Part shown: positions 26,748-35,548 of the stretch, piece by piece | Position numbering within the stretch: the stretch's first letter is position 1 | Layout: each line of letters begins with the position of its first letter | Assembly: GCA_028282805.1 (NCBI GenBank) | Contig: JANQHD010000016.1 | Span: 1-64,000 of the forward strand | Length of the DNA stretch: 64,000 nt | Source: Phycisphaeraceae bacterium | GTDB lineage: Bacteria > Planctomycetota > Phycisphaerae > Phycisphaerales > Zrk34 | Direction: 5' to 3' | Made by a program: the position numbers and the translations under genes | Notes under the pieces: generated by a model | What the model was told of the DNA's origin: nothing | The model's database searches: none | The model's input: the letters and a program-made list of their open reading frames with translations, nothing else

Positions 26748-28979
26748 ATGAACCGCGTCTTTGGCCTCGTGATCGTGTTGAGTGTCTGTCTGTGTAGCAC
26801 CGGTCTACGCGGGCAGGACACGGCGTCGCCGCAGCCCGAACCGGGCATGATCGCCCTGAACTTCCCCGAGAACCTCGAGCTCAAGGCGTTGATCGATTAC
26901 GTCGGCCAACGCCGAGGCATCAACTTCATCTACGACCAGTCTATCGTCAACAAACGCGTCACGATCAAGGCGCCCAAGTCGATCCCCGCCGACTCGCTGA
27001 TGACGCTGCTCGACAGCACGCTGAAGATGAACGGCCTGGCCATGACCGAGACCGAGGTCGAGGGCATGCTGCGGATCGACACCGCCAAGGCGTCGCTGCT
27101 CGCCGATTCGGTCGGCCCCCACGCCGGCGCCGACGCCATGCCCGCCGCCCGCCCGACGCTCGCCGTCACGCGCGTTTTCGAGCTGGAACACGGCAAACCC
27201 TCGGAAGTCAACGCTGTGGTCGCCCCGTTCCTTTCCAGCACCACCGCCGCCAACGTCACCCCCCTCGATGAGCATCGCCTGCTGATCATCACCGATTACG
27301 CGACCAACATGAAGCGCATCGAATCGATGATCTCGCTCATCGACCGCCCGAAACGCGAGGTGCGGATCAAGTTCGTCAGCGTGATCCACCTCGACGCCAA
27401 CGAGCTGGTCGAGCAGGCCAACACGCTGCTGAAGAGCAAGAACCAGGCGCCCACCCTGCCCGCCGCGAAGGCCGCCGGCGGGGCGCGCCTCGCCGCGATC
27501 GAACGCACCAACCAGGTCGCCATCATCGGCACCGACAGCGAGGTCGCCGAAGCCGGCAAGCTGGTCGCCTCGCTCGACGTGCCGCTCGGCCTCGAAACCA
27601 AGGTCTACGCGTTCAAGGTCGTTTCGCCCGAGCAGGTCGACCGCCTGGTCAACGAGCTGATCGGCGAGGGCGCCGCCAAGCGCTTATACAAGTCGGCCGT
27701 CGACACCCAGTCCAACCTGCTCATCGCCACCACGACGCCCCAAACACACGAACAGATCGAATCGCTCCGCCGGTCGCTCGATAAACCGCTCGAAGATTCG
27801 CAGAGCCCGATCCGTTTCTACAAGCTCGAGAACGCCAAGGCGACCGACGTGCTGCTGACCCTGCAAAACATCGAGGGCGACACCGGGCTGACCGACGTCA
27901 CCATCGACGGCGTGTCGACCGAGCAGGAGCCTTCCGAACCCGCCGAGCTGCCCATCACCGGGCCGACGGAAGACGAGGTCAACAACCGCCGCGCCCCCGG
28001 CGCCTTTGGCGACGAGGTCCTCGCGGGCTTGTCGGGCGACGTCGTCGAACTCCGCAACGCGCGGGTGCTGGCCGACGAACCGACCAACACCATCATCGTC
28101 GTGGCCCAGCCCTCCATGCACCCGATCTACGAGAAGTTGATTAAACGCCTCGACGTCCGCCGGCCGCAGGTGCTCGTCGAGGCCACGGTCGTAGCGATCG
28201 ACACCAGCGACGGCTTCTCGCTGGGCGTGGAGTTCAACAGCCGCGAGGGTGCCGACGGCGGCACGCTCTTCAACTTCACCCAGTTCGGCCTGAGCACGCG
28301 CGACCCGTCGACCGGCGAGCTGACGCTCGTGCCCGGCCTGGGGTTCACCGGCGCGTTGCTCGACGCCGACATCGCCGAGGTGATCATCCGCGCCCTCGAA
28401 ACCGACGTGCGGGCCAAGGTCGTCTCTCGCCCCAGCGTGCTGATCAACGACAACGCGACCGGCCAATTGGAGAGCGCCAGCGAAGAACCCTTCGAGAGCG
28501 TCAACGCCAACGCCCAGGTCGCGACGACCAGCTTCGGCGGCTTCGCCTCGGCCGGCACGAACATTATCGTCACCCCGCAGATCAGCGAGGGCGACTACCT
28601 CAGGCTCGAGTACGACATCACCCTCAGCAGCTTCGGCGACGACGGCACCGACAGCCTCCCGCCCTCGCGGCAGACCAACCGCCTGACCAGCGAGGCGACC
28701 ATCCCCGACGGCCACACCATCGTCGTCGGCGGGCTGACCCGTGAGAACTTCATGGAATCCGTCGACCGCGTGCCCATCCTCGGCAGCATCCCCGTGTTGG
28801 ACCTGGCCTTCTCCAACCGCAAGAAGAACAGGTCGCAAGTCACGCTGTTTGTGTTTATCCGCGCCGTCGTGTTGCGCGACGACAAGTTCAAGGACCTGAA
28901 GATCCTCTCCGGCGACGCCGCGGCCCTGGCGGGGCTGGCGGGCGACTACCCGATCAGCCAACCGCTCGTGATCGAGTAA
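26748..28979 (+). CDS. gspD: Type II secretion secretin GspD
   Basis: The 743-residue protein has a signal peptide (about 1-23), then an N0 domain (ALNFPENLELKALIDYVGQR) and three N-domains (about 130-440). The secretin domain is at about 480-730 (IIRALETDVRAKVVSRPSVL, LNDNATG-like turn, VGGLTRENFMESVDRVPILG). It forms the outer-membrane channel of the type II system. The ATG at 26748 follows GGAG by 13 nt; a GTG at 26739 is an alternative start. It leads a run of T2SS genes with overlapping or closely spaced ends. A C-terminal pilotin-binding tail is not obvious. Confidence 0.94.
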   Translation: MNRVFGLVIVLSVCLCSTGLRGQDTASPQPEPGMIALNFPENLELKALIDYVGQRRGINFIYDQSIVNKRVTIKAPKSIPADSLMTLLDSTLKMNGLAMTETEVEGMLRIDTAKASLLADSVGPHAGADAMPAARPTLAVTRVFELEHGKPSEVNAVVAPFLSSTTAANVTPLDEHRLLIITDYATNMKRIESMISLIDRPKREVRIKFVSVIHLDANELVEQANTLLKSKNQAPTLPAAKAAGGARLAAIERTNQVAIIGTDSEVAEAGKLVASLDVPLGLETKVYAFKVVSPEQVDRLVNELIGEGAAKRLYKSAVDTQSNLLIATTTPQTHEQIESLRRSLDKPLEDSQSPIRFYKLENAKATDVLLTLQNIEGDTGLTDVTIDGVSTEQEPSEPAELPITGPTEDEVNNRRAPGAFGDEVLAGLSGDVVELRNARVLADEPTNTIIVVAQPSMHPIYEKLIKRLDVRRPQVLVEATVVAIDTSDGFSLGVEFNSREGADGGTLFNFTQFGLSTRDPSTGELTLVPGLGFTGALLDADIAEVIIRALETDVRAKVVSRPSVLINDNATGQLESASEEPFESVNANAQVATTSFGGFASAGTNIIVTPQISEGDYLRLEYDITLSSFGDDGTDSLPPSRQTNRLTSEATIPDGHTIVVGGLTRENFMESVDRVPILGSIPVLDLAFSNRKKNRSQVTLFVFIRAVVLRDDKFKDLKILSGDAAALAGLAGDYPISQPLVIE

Positions 28980-29018
28980 GCGATCACACCACGCCGCCGC
29001 ACGCCCGGGAGCACGAAG

Positions 29019-30656
29019 ATGATCACGTCAACCGACGCCATCTCGCAGGACACGCTCAAGCCGGCCCAACCGGTCGAAGCCGACGGTGCGCCCGCGACGA
29101 ACGCCGACGAACAGAACACACGCCCGCCCGCGCACCGCACGATCGACCTGGCCGGCGAACACCCCTCGGCGCTGTTCACCAAGCGTGTGCCGATCGGCTT
29201 TGCGCGTGCGAAGAGCGTGCTCGGTCTGGCGACCGAACAGGGTCCGCTGCGCATCGCGATGGCCGAGCCCGGCGACCGCCAGACGCGGGACGTGCTGCGG
29301 CGCTGGCTGGGCGGCGCGCTCGAGGTCTTCGCCGCCGACCCCAAGCAGTTGGGCGTCGCCATCAACCACGCCTACGGCCAACAGACCGGCGCGGCGCAGG
29401 AGTTCGTCGAGAACCTCGACCGCGACGCGGTGATCGACCAGGTCAACCAGCTCGAGGGCCGCGAGGACCTGCTCAACGTCTCCGACCGCTCGCCGGTGAT
29501 CAAGCTGGTCAACCTGGTGCTGTTCGAAGCGGTGCAGCAGGAAGCGTCCGACGTGCACATCCAGCCGTACGAAGACCAATTGGTCGTGCGGATGCGGATC
29601 GACGGCGTGCTGTTCGACACGTTCAACCTGCCCATCGGCGTGCTCGACGAGGTGGTCAGCCGGATCAAGGTCATGGGCAAGATGAACATCGCCGAGAAAC
29701 GCCTGCCGCAGGACGGCCGGGCCACCGTGCAGGTCGGCGACCGCGTGATCGACCTGCGCGTGTCGACCGTGCCGGCCAGCCACGGCGAGCGCGTCGTCAT
29801 CCGCCTGCTCGACAAGAGCGCCCGGCTGTACACCCTCAACGAGCTGGGCATGGAGCAGAACTCGCTCGCACGCTTCAAGCAACTGATCGGTGTCGAGCAC
29901 GGGCTCATCCTCGTCACCGGCCCGACCGGTTCCGGGAAGAGCACGACGCTCTACGCGGCGCTCGGCGAGATCAACTCGACCCAGCGCAACATCATCACCC
30001 TCGAAGACCCGATCGAGTACCAGCTCGACGGCATCAGCCAGATCCAGATCTCGGACAAGAAGGGCATGACCTTCGCCGGCGGCTTGCGCAGCGTGCTGCG
30101 GCAGGACCCGGACATCGTGATGATCGGCGAGATCCGCGACCACGAGACCGCCGTGCTCGCCATCCAGGCGGCGCTGACCGGCCACCTCGTGTTCTCCACG
30201 CTGCACACCAACGACGCGGCCAGCGCCGTCACGCGCCTGCTCGACCTCGGCATCGAGCCGTACCTCGTGAGCAGCTCGCTGGTCGGCGTGTTGGCCCAGC
30301 GCCTGGTCCGCCGGGTCTGCGCCGAGTGCGGCCAGCCTTACACGCCCAAGCCGCAGGAACTGCAATCCCTCCACTACGCGCCGAGCGCGGAAGTGCGTTC
30401 GCGTTTCCGCAAGGGCGCGGGCTGCGAAGCCTGCCGCGGCACCGGGTACCACGGGCGCGTCGGTTGTTTTGAACTGCTCACCGTCGACGACGAGACGCGC
30501 CTGCTGATCCACGAGCGCGAGACGGCCTCAGCGATCAACAACGCCGCGATCCGCGCGGGCATGCACAGCCTGTGCGACGACGGCCTGGCCAAGGTCGAAC
30601 TCGGCACCACCACGCTCGACGAGGTGATGCGCGTCTCCATGCGGAGTGGTTTCTGA
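29019..30656 (+). CDS. gspE: Type II secretion ATPase GspE
   Basis: The 545-residue cytoplasmic ATPase has an N-terminal N1/N2 region (about 45-150) and a core with Walker A (LVTGPTGSGKSTTLY, about 297-311), an Asp box (ITLEDPIEYQ), Walker B (DPDIVMIGEIRD) and a His box (HLVFSTLHTND). It also has the zinc-binding pair CAEC and CEAC-R-GTGY near 430-475. It powers pseudopilus assembly. GGGAG precedes the ATG. Its stop codon overlaps the start of gspF by one base. Confidence 0.96.
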   Translation: MITSTDAISQDTLKPAQPVEADGAPATNADEQNTRPPAHRTIDLAGEHPSALFTKRVPIGFARAKSVLGLATEQGPLRIAMAEPGDRQTRDVLRRWLGGALEVFAADPKQLGVAINHAYGQQTGAAQEFVENLDRDAVIDQVNQLEGREDLLNVSDRSPVIKLVNLVLFEAVQQEASDVHIQPYEDQLVVRMRIDGVLFDTFNLPIGVLDEVVSRIKVMGKMNIAEKRLPQDGRATVQVGDRVIDLRVSTVPASHGERVVIRLLDKSARLYTLNELGMEQNSLARFKQLIGVEHGLILVTGPTGSGKSTTLYAALGEINSTQRNIITLEDPIEYQLDGISQIQISDKKGMTFAGGLRSVLRQDPDIVMIGEIRDHETAVLAIQAALTGHLVFSTLHTNDAASAVTRLLDLGIEPYLVSSSLVGVLAQRLVRRVCAECGQPYTPKPQELQSLHYAPSAEVRSRFRKGAGCEACRGTGYHGRVGCFELLTVDDETRLLIHERETASAINNAAIRAGMHSLCDDGLAKVELGTTTLDEVMRVSMRSGF

Positions 30657-31870
30657 TGCCGGTCTACGCCTACACCGCCACCAGCGCCGCCGGCGGCACG
30701 GTCACGCCCGACCGCGGCACGATCACCGCGGACTCCCCGCGCCAGGCGCGCGACCAGCTGCGCGACCGCGGCCTGTCGATCCGCGACCTGATCGAACAGA
30801 AGGCCGGCCGGGGTCAAAACCTGTTCAACCGCTACCTCGCGGGCCGACAGTCCGCCAAGGTCACCGGGTTGTTGCAGGAGATGGCGACGCTGCTGGGCGC
30901 GGGCATCCCGCTGATCGAAACGCTCGACACCATCACCCGCCAGCACGAAGGGCGGTTCCAGCAGTCGATCATGCTGCTGCGCGACCGCGTCGCGGCGGGC
31001 GGTTCGCTGGCCGAGGCGATGGGCGAGCAGGCGGTGCTGTTCGACCCGCTGTGCGTCAACATCGTGGAGGTCGGTGAGAACGCCGGCACGCTCGACGCGT
31101 CGCTGGCGCGCCTGGTCGAGTTCCGTCGGCAGGCCTCGTCGATGAAAAACCGCGTGGCGTCGGCGCTGATGTACCCCGGCATCGTTTTGTCGGTGGGCGT
31201 CGGCATCAGTGTTTTTCTCATGACTTTTGTGATGCCGCAGGTGCTCGAAGTGCTCGAAGGCACCGGCCAGCAGCTGCCTTTCGTCACGGTCGTGGTCAAG
31301 GCGATCAGCGACTTCTTGCTCGGCTGGTGGTGGCTGTTGCTTATGGCCACGGCCGGGCTGGTTTCCGGCGCCACGGCCTTGCTGCGCACGGAGCGCGGCA
31401 CGCTGGGGCTTCACCGGTTGTTGCTGCGGCTGCCGGTGCTCGGCGACCTGCTCCGCAAGCAGGCGATCGCGCGCATGGCGACGGTGATGGCGACGCTGCT
31501 CAAGAGCGACCTGCCGTTTGTGCGCGCCGTGCGGATCGCGCAGCGCACCGTGCGCAACGGGGTGTTGCAAGGGGCGCTGGTGGTGTGCGAGCAGGCGGTG
31601 GTCGCGGGGCGGGACATCTCCGACGCCCTGGAGAAGACGGGCGCCTTCCCGCCGATGGTGATCCAGGTGTTCGCGGTGGGCCAGGCGTCCGGGCGGCTGG
31701 AGGAGATGCTCGAGAACCTCGCCGCCGACTACGACACGCAAGTCGACATCGCTTCGAGTCGGCTGACCGTGTTGCTCGAACCGATCATGATGATCTTTCT
31801 GGCGATCGTGGTGGGGTTCATCGCGTTCGCCGTGATCCTGCCCATATTGGAGGCCGGCAATGTGCTCTAA
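30656..31870 (+). CDS. gspF: Type II secretion inner-membrane platform protein GspF
   Basis: This 404-residue protein starts at the ATG overlapping the gspE stop codon (TGATG). Two T2SF domains are each followed by membrane helices; the clearest helices are near 170-200 (YPGIVLSVGVGISVFLMTFV), 220-245 and 375-400 (IMMIFLAIVVGFIAFAVILP). It is the polytopic platform that couples the GspE ATPase to pseudopilus growth. It overlaps the next gene, gspG, by 11 bp, consistent with one polycistronic message. Confidence 0.95.
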   Translation: MPVYAYTATSAAGGTVTPDRGTITADSPRQARDQLRDRGLSIRDLIEQKAGRGQNLFNRYLAGRQSAKVTGLLQEMATLLGAGIPLIETLDTITRQHEGRFQQSIMLLRDRVAAGGSLAEAMGEQAVLFDPLCVNIVEVGENAGTLDASLARLVEFRRQASSMKNRVASALMYPGIVLSVGVGISVFLMTFVMPQVLEVLEGTGQQLPFVTVVVKAISDFLLGWWWLLLMATAGLVSGATALLRTERGTLGLHRLLLRLPVLGDLLRKQAIARMATVMATLLKSDLPFVRAVRIAQRTVRNGVLQGALVVCEQAVVAGRDISDALEKTGAFPPMVIQVFAVGQASGRLEEMLENLAADYDTQVDIASSRLTVLLEPIMMIFLAIVVGFIAFAVILPILEAGNVL

Positions 31871-32291
31871 ACAGACCCGCGGGCGGCGCTGCGCGCGGCG
31901 CCGCACGGACAAGCCCGGGTTTTCGTTCATCGAGATCATGGTGGTGGTGGTGATCATCGGCATGCTCGCCGGGGCCGTGGCGATGCGTTTCGGCGGCGTG
32001 GTGGACAAGGCCAAGGTCGAACGCGCACGCAACGACATCGGCACGATCGTCAATGCCATCGAGTTGCATTACACGCAGCACAACCGCTACCCCGACAACG
32101 ACGAGGGCTTGAGCGGTTTGCCGTTGAAGAGCACCAAGGACCCGTGGGGCAGCCCTTACGGTTACAACAGCCCGGGGCAGGGCGAGCCGTACGAGGTGTT
32201 CTCGCTGGGCGCCGACAAGCGGGTCGGCGGCGAAGGGCAGGACGCCGACATCTACTCGTGGCAGCTCGGCGATGTGGTGGAGGACGGTTAA
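31860..32291 (+). CDS. gspG: Major pseudopilin GspG
   Basis: The 143-residue product has a prepilin leader ending KPG, mature Phe1, Glu5 and the hydrophobic stretch FSFIEIMVVVVIIGMLAGAV. The C-terminal half has the family's calcium-site region (DPWGSPYGYNSPGQGEPYEVF, SLGADKRVGGEGQDADI). GspG polymerises into the pseudopilus that pushes substrates through the secretin. The leader of about 20 residues is arginine-rich. The start overlaps gspF. Confidence 0.96.
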   Translation: MCSKQTRGRRCARRRTDKPGFSFIEIMVVVVIIGMLAGAVAMRFGGVVDKAKVERARNDIGTIVNAIELHYTQHNRYPDNDEGLSGLPLKSTKDPWGSPYGYNSPGQGEPYEVFSLGADKRVGGEGQDADIYSWQLGDVVEDG

Positions 32292-32293
32292 GC

Positions 32294-32833
32294 GTGAGGC
32301 GGCGCGCGTTCACGCTGATGGAGGTCGTGCTCGTCGTGGCGCTGCTGGGGCTCATGGCCGGCGCGACGACGTGGTCGCTGGCGGCGTCGGCCCAACGTGG
32401 CTCGCGGGAACACGCGTTCGGTCAACTGGCCGGCTTGGACCGGGCGGCCCGGCTGACCGCCGAGCGTTTGGGGGAACCGGTCGTGCTGCGGTTCGACCTC
32501 GACAAGCAGCGCGTGCGCCGGTTTGTGGTAAGCGAGCGTGATCGGCACGCCGCCTCGCACACGCTGACGATGCCGCGGGGCGTGAAGATCGATCGGGTCG
32601 TCACCGCGGGATCGGACGGGCGGGGCGGGGCGGACGCCGACACGTTCGACGTCGCGTTTTCGACTGGCGGGCGCAGCGTGAGCTACGCCTTGAAACTCGT
32701 GGCGGACGACCCGCGCACCGCGCAATGGATGGTGGTTGGCGGGTTGACCGGCCAGGTAACGATGGGATTCGATGAAGACGAAGTCGACAATCTGTTTGCC
32801 ACGCTCGCGGCGGGCCGGCCTGACGCTGATTGA
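32294..32833 (+). CDS. gspH: Minor pseudopilin GspH-like
   Basis: The 179-residue product starts at a GTG 2 bp after the gspG stop codon. The prepilin signal is RRRA / FTLMEVVLVVALLGLMAGAT, with Glu5 present. The residue before the cleavage site is alanine instead of the nearly invariant glycine. Position in the operon and length fit GspH. The 3' end overlaps gspI by about 60 bp if the first ATG of gspI is used. Confidence 0.85.
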   Translation: MRRRAFTLMEVVLVVALLGLMAGATTWSLAASAQRGSREHAFGQLAGLDRAARLTAERLGEPVVLRFDLDKQRVRRFVVSERDRHAASHTLTMPRGVKIDRVVTAGSDGRGGADADTFDVAFSTGGRSVSYALKLVADDPRTAQWMVVGGLTGQVTMGFDEDEVDNLFATLAAGRPDAD

Positions 32834-33224
32834 GGTCGTCGCGGCGATCGCGATACTCGGCACGGTGCTCGTGGGCGTGGTGATGGCCAAGGCCCGGCAC
32901 ACGCACCAGTTGGCGCTGACCGAGAGGCGAAACGATGCGTTGCGCGCCGCTGACGAGTTGCTCGCGTCGTGGTGGACCGAGCCGCAGGGCGTGCCCGTCG
33001 CGCAGTCGGGCGAGTTTGAGGCCGGTGTGCCGTTGGCGTGGGAGACGCGCTGGGTGCCGAACCGCGCCGTTGAAGAGTTGGGCGCGCGTGTGCTGCGCGT
33101 GGAGATTCGCGAATCGCCCGATGGCGCGATCGAGCCGATCGACGGCGGGGAGGCGCTGGTCGTGGTCGACCTGGTGATGCCAAACCCGGACGCGGACGGC
33201 GAGAAGGGAGGGGGTCGGCCGTGA
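32772..33224 (+). CDS. gspI: Minor pseudopilin GspI-like
   Basis: The 150-residue product has the prepilin signal RRAG / LTLIEVVAAIAILGTVLVG with Glu5, and a short C-terminal domain ending in charged residues. Starting at the ATG at 32772 causes a 62-bp overlap with gspH. A TTG at 32796 would give a shorter leader and a smaller overlap, and I cannot decide between them. GspI forms the tip complex with H, J and K. The stop overlaps the GTG of gspJ. Confidence 0.85.
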   Translation: MKTKSTICLPRSRRAGLTLIEVVAAIAILGTVLVGVVMAKARHTHQLALTERRNDALRAADELLASWWTEPQGVPVAQSGEFEAGVPLAWETRWVPNRAVEELGARVLRVEIRESPDGAIEPIDGGEALVVVDLVMPNPDADGEKGGGRP

Positions 33225-34078
33225 ATCGGGCGCGTGGGTTTACGCTTGTGGAGTTGCTGTTGGCGACGGCGCTTTCGACGCTGTTGCTGTTGGGGGTGAC
33301 GGCGGTGATCGCATCGCTCGGCTCGGCGGCGCAGCGTGAGGGGCGCGGGCAACAAGCTGCACATGCGATCGGACCCGCCGCGGTCGACGCGTGGGTGCGG
33401 CTGCTGCGAGAAGACATGGCCAACGCGAGTGAGGTCGAGGTGTCGGGCGACAACGAGTTGACGCTGATCGGTCACGCGGCGCTGGACCCGCGGAGCGGCG
33501 AGCGCACCCATCGGCCGGCCCGCGTGGTGTACGCGGTTGAGCGCATCGGGGCCCGCGACTGGCTGGTGCGCCGGCAGCATGCGCTGGACGAGTTGAACAG
33601 CCGGAACGTGAGCCGGCGGCTGGTGTTGTGTGGTGTGGCGGGTTTCGAGTTGGACAGCCGTGGTGCGGATACCGTTGCCGATGAAGGCACAGATGCCCGG
33701 CGCCCGCAGGCGTCAGTAAGCACAGCGGCGCCCGGCGAACGGCAACCCGCCGCCCGCCGGCCCGGCGCATCGCACACGGGGCTGAAGGACGGGACGAACG
33801 TGTACCTCGCGGGGTTGGCGTACTACGTGGAGAACCTGCCCGAAGATATCCGCCGCAACCTCGTTGAGGAAGCGGATGGCACGTACTCGATCGCGACGAC
33901 CAAGGCGGGCATCGACGTCAGCGCCGCGGGTCAGGCGTCGGCGAGCGGTGCCGGGCCCGGCTCGGTCGATCGTGGGCAAGATGAACCCGCGGCGCACGCC
34001 TCGGCGGTTGCGTGGCGGTTGCGCCTTTGGGTGGGCGACCAACAGCCCGCCGTGGAAAGGCTGGTGGGGGTGCGATGA
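33221..34078 (+). CDS. gspJ: Minor pseudopilin GspJ-like
   Basis: The 285-residue product begins at a GTG overlapping the gspI stop codon (GTGA). The prepilin signal RARG / FTLVELLLATALSTLLLLG is clear, with Glu5. The protein is longer than most GspJ (about 200 residues). The extra length is a low-complexity Arg/Pro/Ala region near 165-185 and a C-terminal stretch with a cluster of Ala, Ser and Gly, so the assignment relies on order as well as the leader. Confidence 0.8.
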   Translation: MNRARGFTLVELLLATALSTLLLLGVTAVIASLGSAAQREGRGQQAAHAIGPAAVDAWVRLLREDMANASEVEVSGDNELTLIGHAALDPRSGERTHRPARVVYAVERIGARDWLVRRQHALDELNSRNVSRRLVLCGVAGFELDSRGADTVADEGTDARRPQASVSTAAPGERQPAARRPGASHTGLKDGTNVYLAGLAYYVENLPEDIRRNLVEEADGTYSIATTKAGIDVSAAGQASASGAGPGSVDRGQDEPAAHASAVAWRLRLWVGDQQPAVERLVGVR

Positions 34079-34998
34079 GGCGCAACGCACACACATGCCG
34101 ACCGCGGCGCAGCGGTTTCGTGCTGCTGATGACGCTGGTGCTGGTGCTGTTGGCGGGCGTGTCGCTGGCGGGCGTGGCGCGGCGGAGCGCGCTGGGCGCG
34201 GTGGAAACCCGGACCGGTGTCGAGGCGTTGCAACGGCGGTGGGCGATCACGAGCTTGCACGCGACGCTGGCGGGGCGCGCCGAAGCGTTGCTGGACGAAG
34301 CCGAACAGCGAGCGCATAGATCGGTTGCGCACGAGCGCCGGCCGATCGCCAGCGGGCGTGTGGTGTTCGAACTGGCGGGGCACGCGTACGAACTGGTCGT
34401 GACCGACGAGCAGTCGAAGCTCAACGTGAACCAACTGGTCGCGAGCGAGGGCCGGGCGGCGGCGCAAGAGGCGGTTGGGCGTTTGGTTGGCGCCGGCCGA
34501 GCGCCGGACAGCAAGGTGAAGGTGAGCTTGCGTCAGCGATCGTCAAGCGTCGCGGGTTCGGTAGACGGTTCAACGCTGCCCGCGGTGGTGGGTTACGGCC
34601 AGTTGTTTGAAGCGGTGCCACCCGATGCGTTGATCGGCGACGGTGCGGGTTCGGGCCTGGCGGCGGGGGTCACGTTGTGGGGCGACGGGCGGGTGAATGT
34701 TCGGCGTGCTTCTGACGAGGTGATTCGCCGGGCGTGCACCAAGCCCTTGGGGCCGGTGGTCGTGGCGAAGCTTATCGCGGCGCGGAACGAAAACCCGAAG
34801 CGTGACCTGGCGGATTTGCTCAAGGGCATCAGCGGGCTCGATCGCGCGTTGCGTGTGAAGATCGACCGGCACGTGACCGACCGCTCGCGTTGCCACGGCT
34901 TGTGGGTGATCGCTCGCGACGGCCAGCGTGCCTGGCACTCGCTGTTGATCGTCGAGGGTGAACCGAACGACTTACAGGAGCACCGGTACACGTGGTGA
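34075..34998 (+). CDS. gspK: Minor pseudopilin GspK-like
   Basis: The 307-residue product starts at the ATG overlapping the gspJ stop codon. The leader ends RRSG / FVLLMTLVLVLLAGVSLAG and lacks Glu5, which is a known peculiarity of GspK, the tip pseudopilin. A helix-hairpin-like segment (RDLADLLKGISGLD) near 265-280 fits the GspK C-terminal region. The order after GspJ supports the call. Sequence similarity beyond these features is low. Confidence 0.8.
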   Translation: MRRNAHTCRPRRSGFVLLMTLVLVLLAGVSLAGVARRSALGAVETRTGVEALQRRWAITSLHATLAGRAEALLDEAEQRAHRSVAHERRPIASGRVVFELAGHAYELVVTDEQSKLNVNQLVASEGRAAAQEAVGRLVGAGRAPDSKVKVSLRQRSSSVAGSVDGSTLPAVVGYGQLFEAVPPDALIGDGAGSGLAAGVTLWGDGRVNVRRASDEVIRRACTKPLGPVVVAKLIAARNENPKRDLADLLKGISGLDRALRVKIDRHVTDRSRCHGLWVIARDGQRAWHSLLIVEGEPNDLQEHRYTW

Positions 34999-35002
34999 AA
35001 CG

Positions 35003-35548
35003 ATGAATGTACGCCAACGGAAACGAATGATCGTGGGGTCGGCGAGCGTGGTGGCGCTGGGCGCGGCGGCGTTGCTGGCCTGGGGTTTGGGCGTGCCCGT
35101 GTGGGTGGCGCCGGCGGTTGCGGGCGTGACGCCGAACGCCGGCGCAACGAACGAGGCTTCGGGGGGCGCCGATGATGATCAGGCGCCCGCCCAAGCGCCG
35201 GCGCTCGATCTGGCGGAACTGAAACGGCTGTGCGCGACGGACCTGCGGCGACCGTTGTTCGACCCAACGCCCGTCAAGCCGAAAGCGACCGCGGCGGCGC
35301 CCGCGCTGAGCGCCCTGCGTGTGCGGTTGATCGGCACGGCGAACGAACCGGGGCACGCAATGGCCATGCTAGAAAAGAGCGACCGCACCATCGCGTGGTG
35401 CGCCGAGGGCCAGAGCATCACCGACGGCGGGGGCGTGTTGACGCTGGCCAAGGTTGAGAACGAAAAGGTCAAGGTGTTGTACGGCGGCAAGGAGTACGAG
35501 CTGGTGATGCCGAAGAGGCCGCCGCTGCTGGGGGGAGGCAAGCCGTGA
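35003..35548 (+). CDS. GspC-like inner-membrane protein of the type II system
   Basis: The 181-residue product has one N-terminal membrane helix (about 10-30, VGSASVVALGAAALLAWGLG) and a proline/alanine-rich linker. A small beta domain of about 65 residues (RVRLIGTANEPGHAMAMLEK, WCAEGQSITDGGGVLTLAKV) resembles the homology-region domain of GspC/PilP. GspC links the platform to the secretin. There is no PDZ domain. Being placed between gspK and gspL, rather than first in the operon as in proteobacteria, makes the name tentative. Confidence 0.7.
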   Translation: MNVRQRKRMIVGSASVVALGAAALLAWGLGVPVWVAPAVAGVTPNAGATNEASGGADDDQAPAQAPALDLAELKRLCATDLRRPLFDPTPVKPKATAAAPALSALRVRLIGTANEPGHAMAMLEKSDRTIAWCAEGQSITDGGGVLTLAKVENEKVKVLYGGKEYELVMPKRPPLLGGGKP

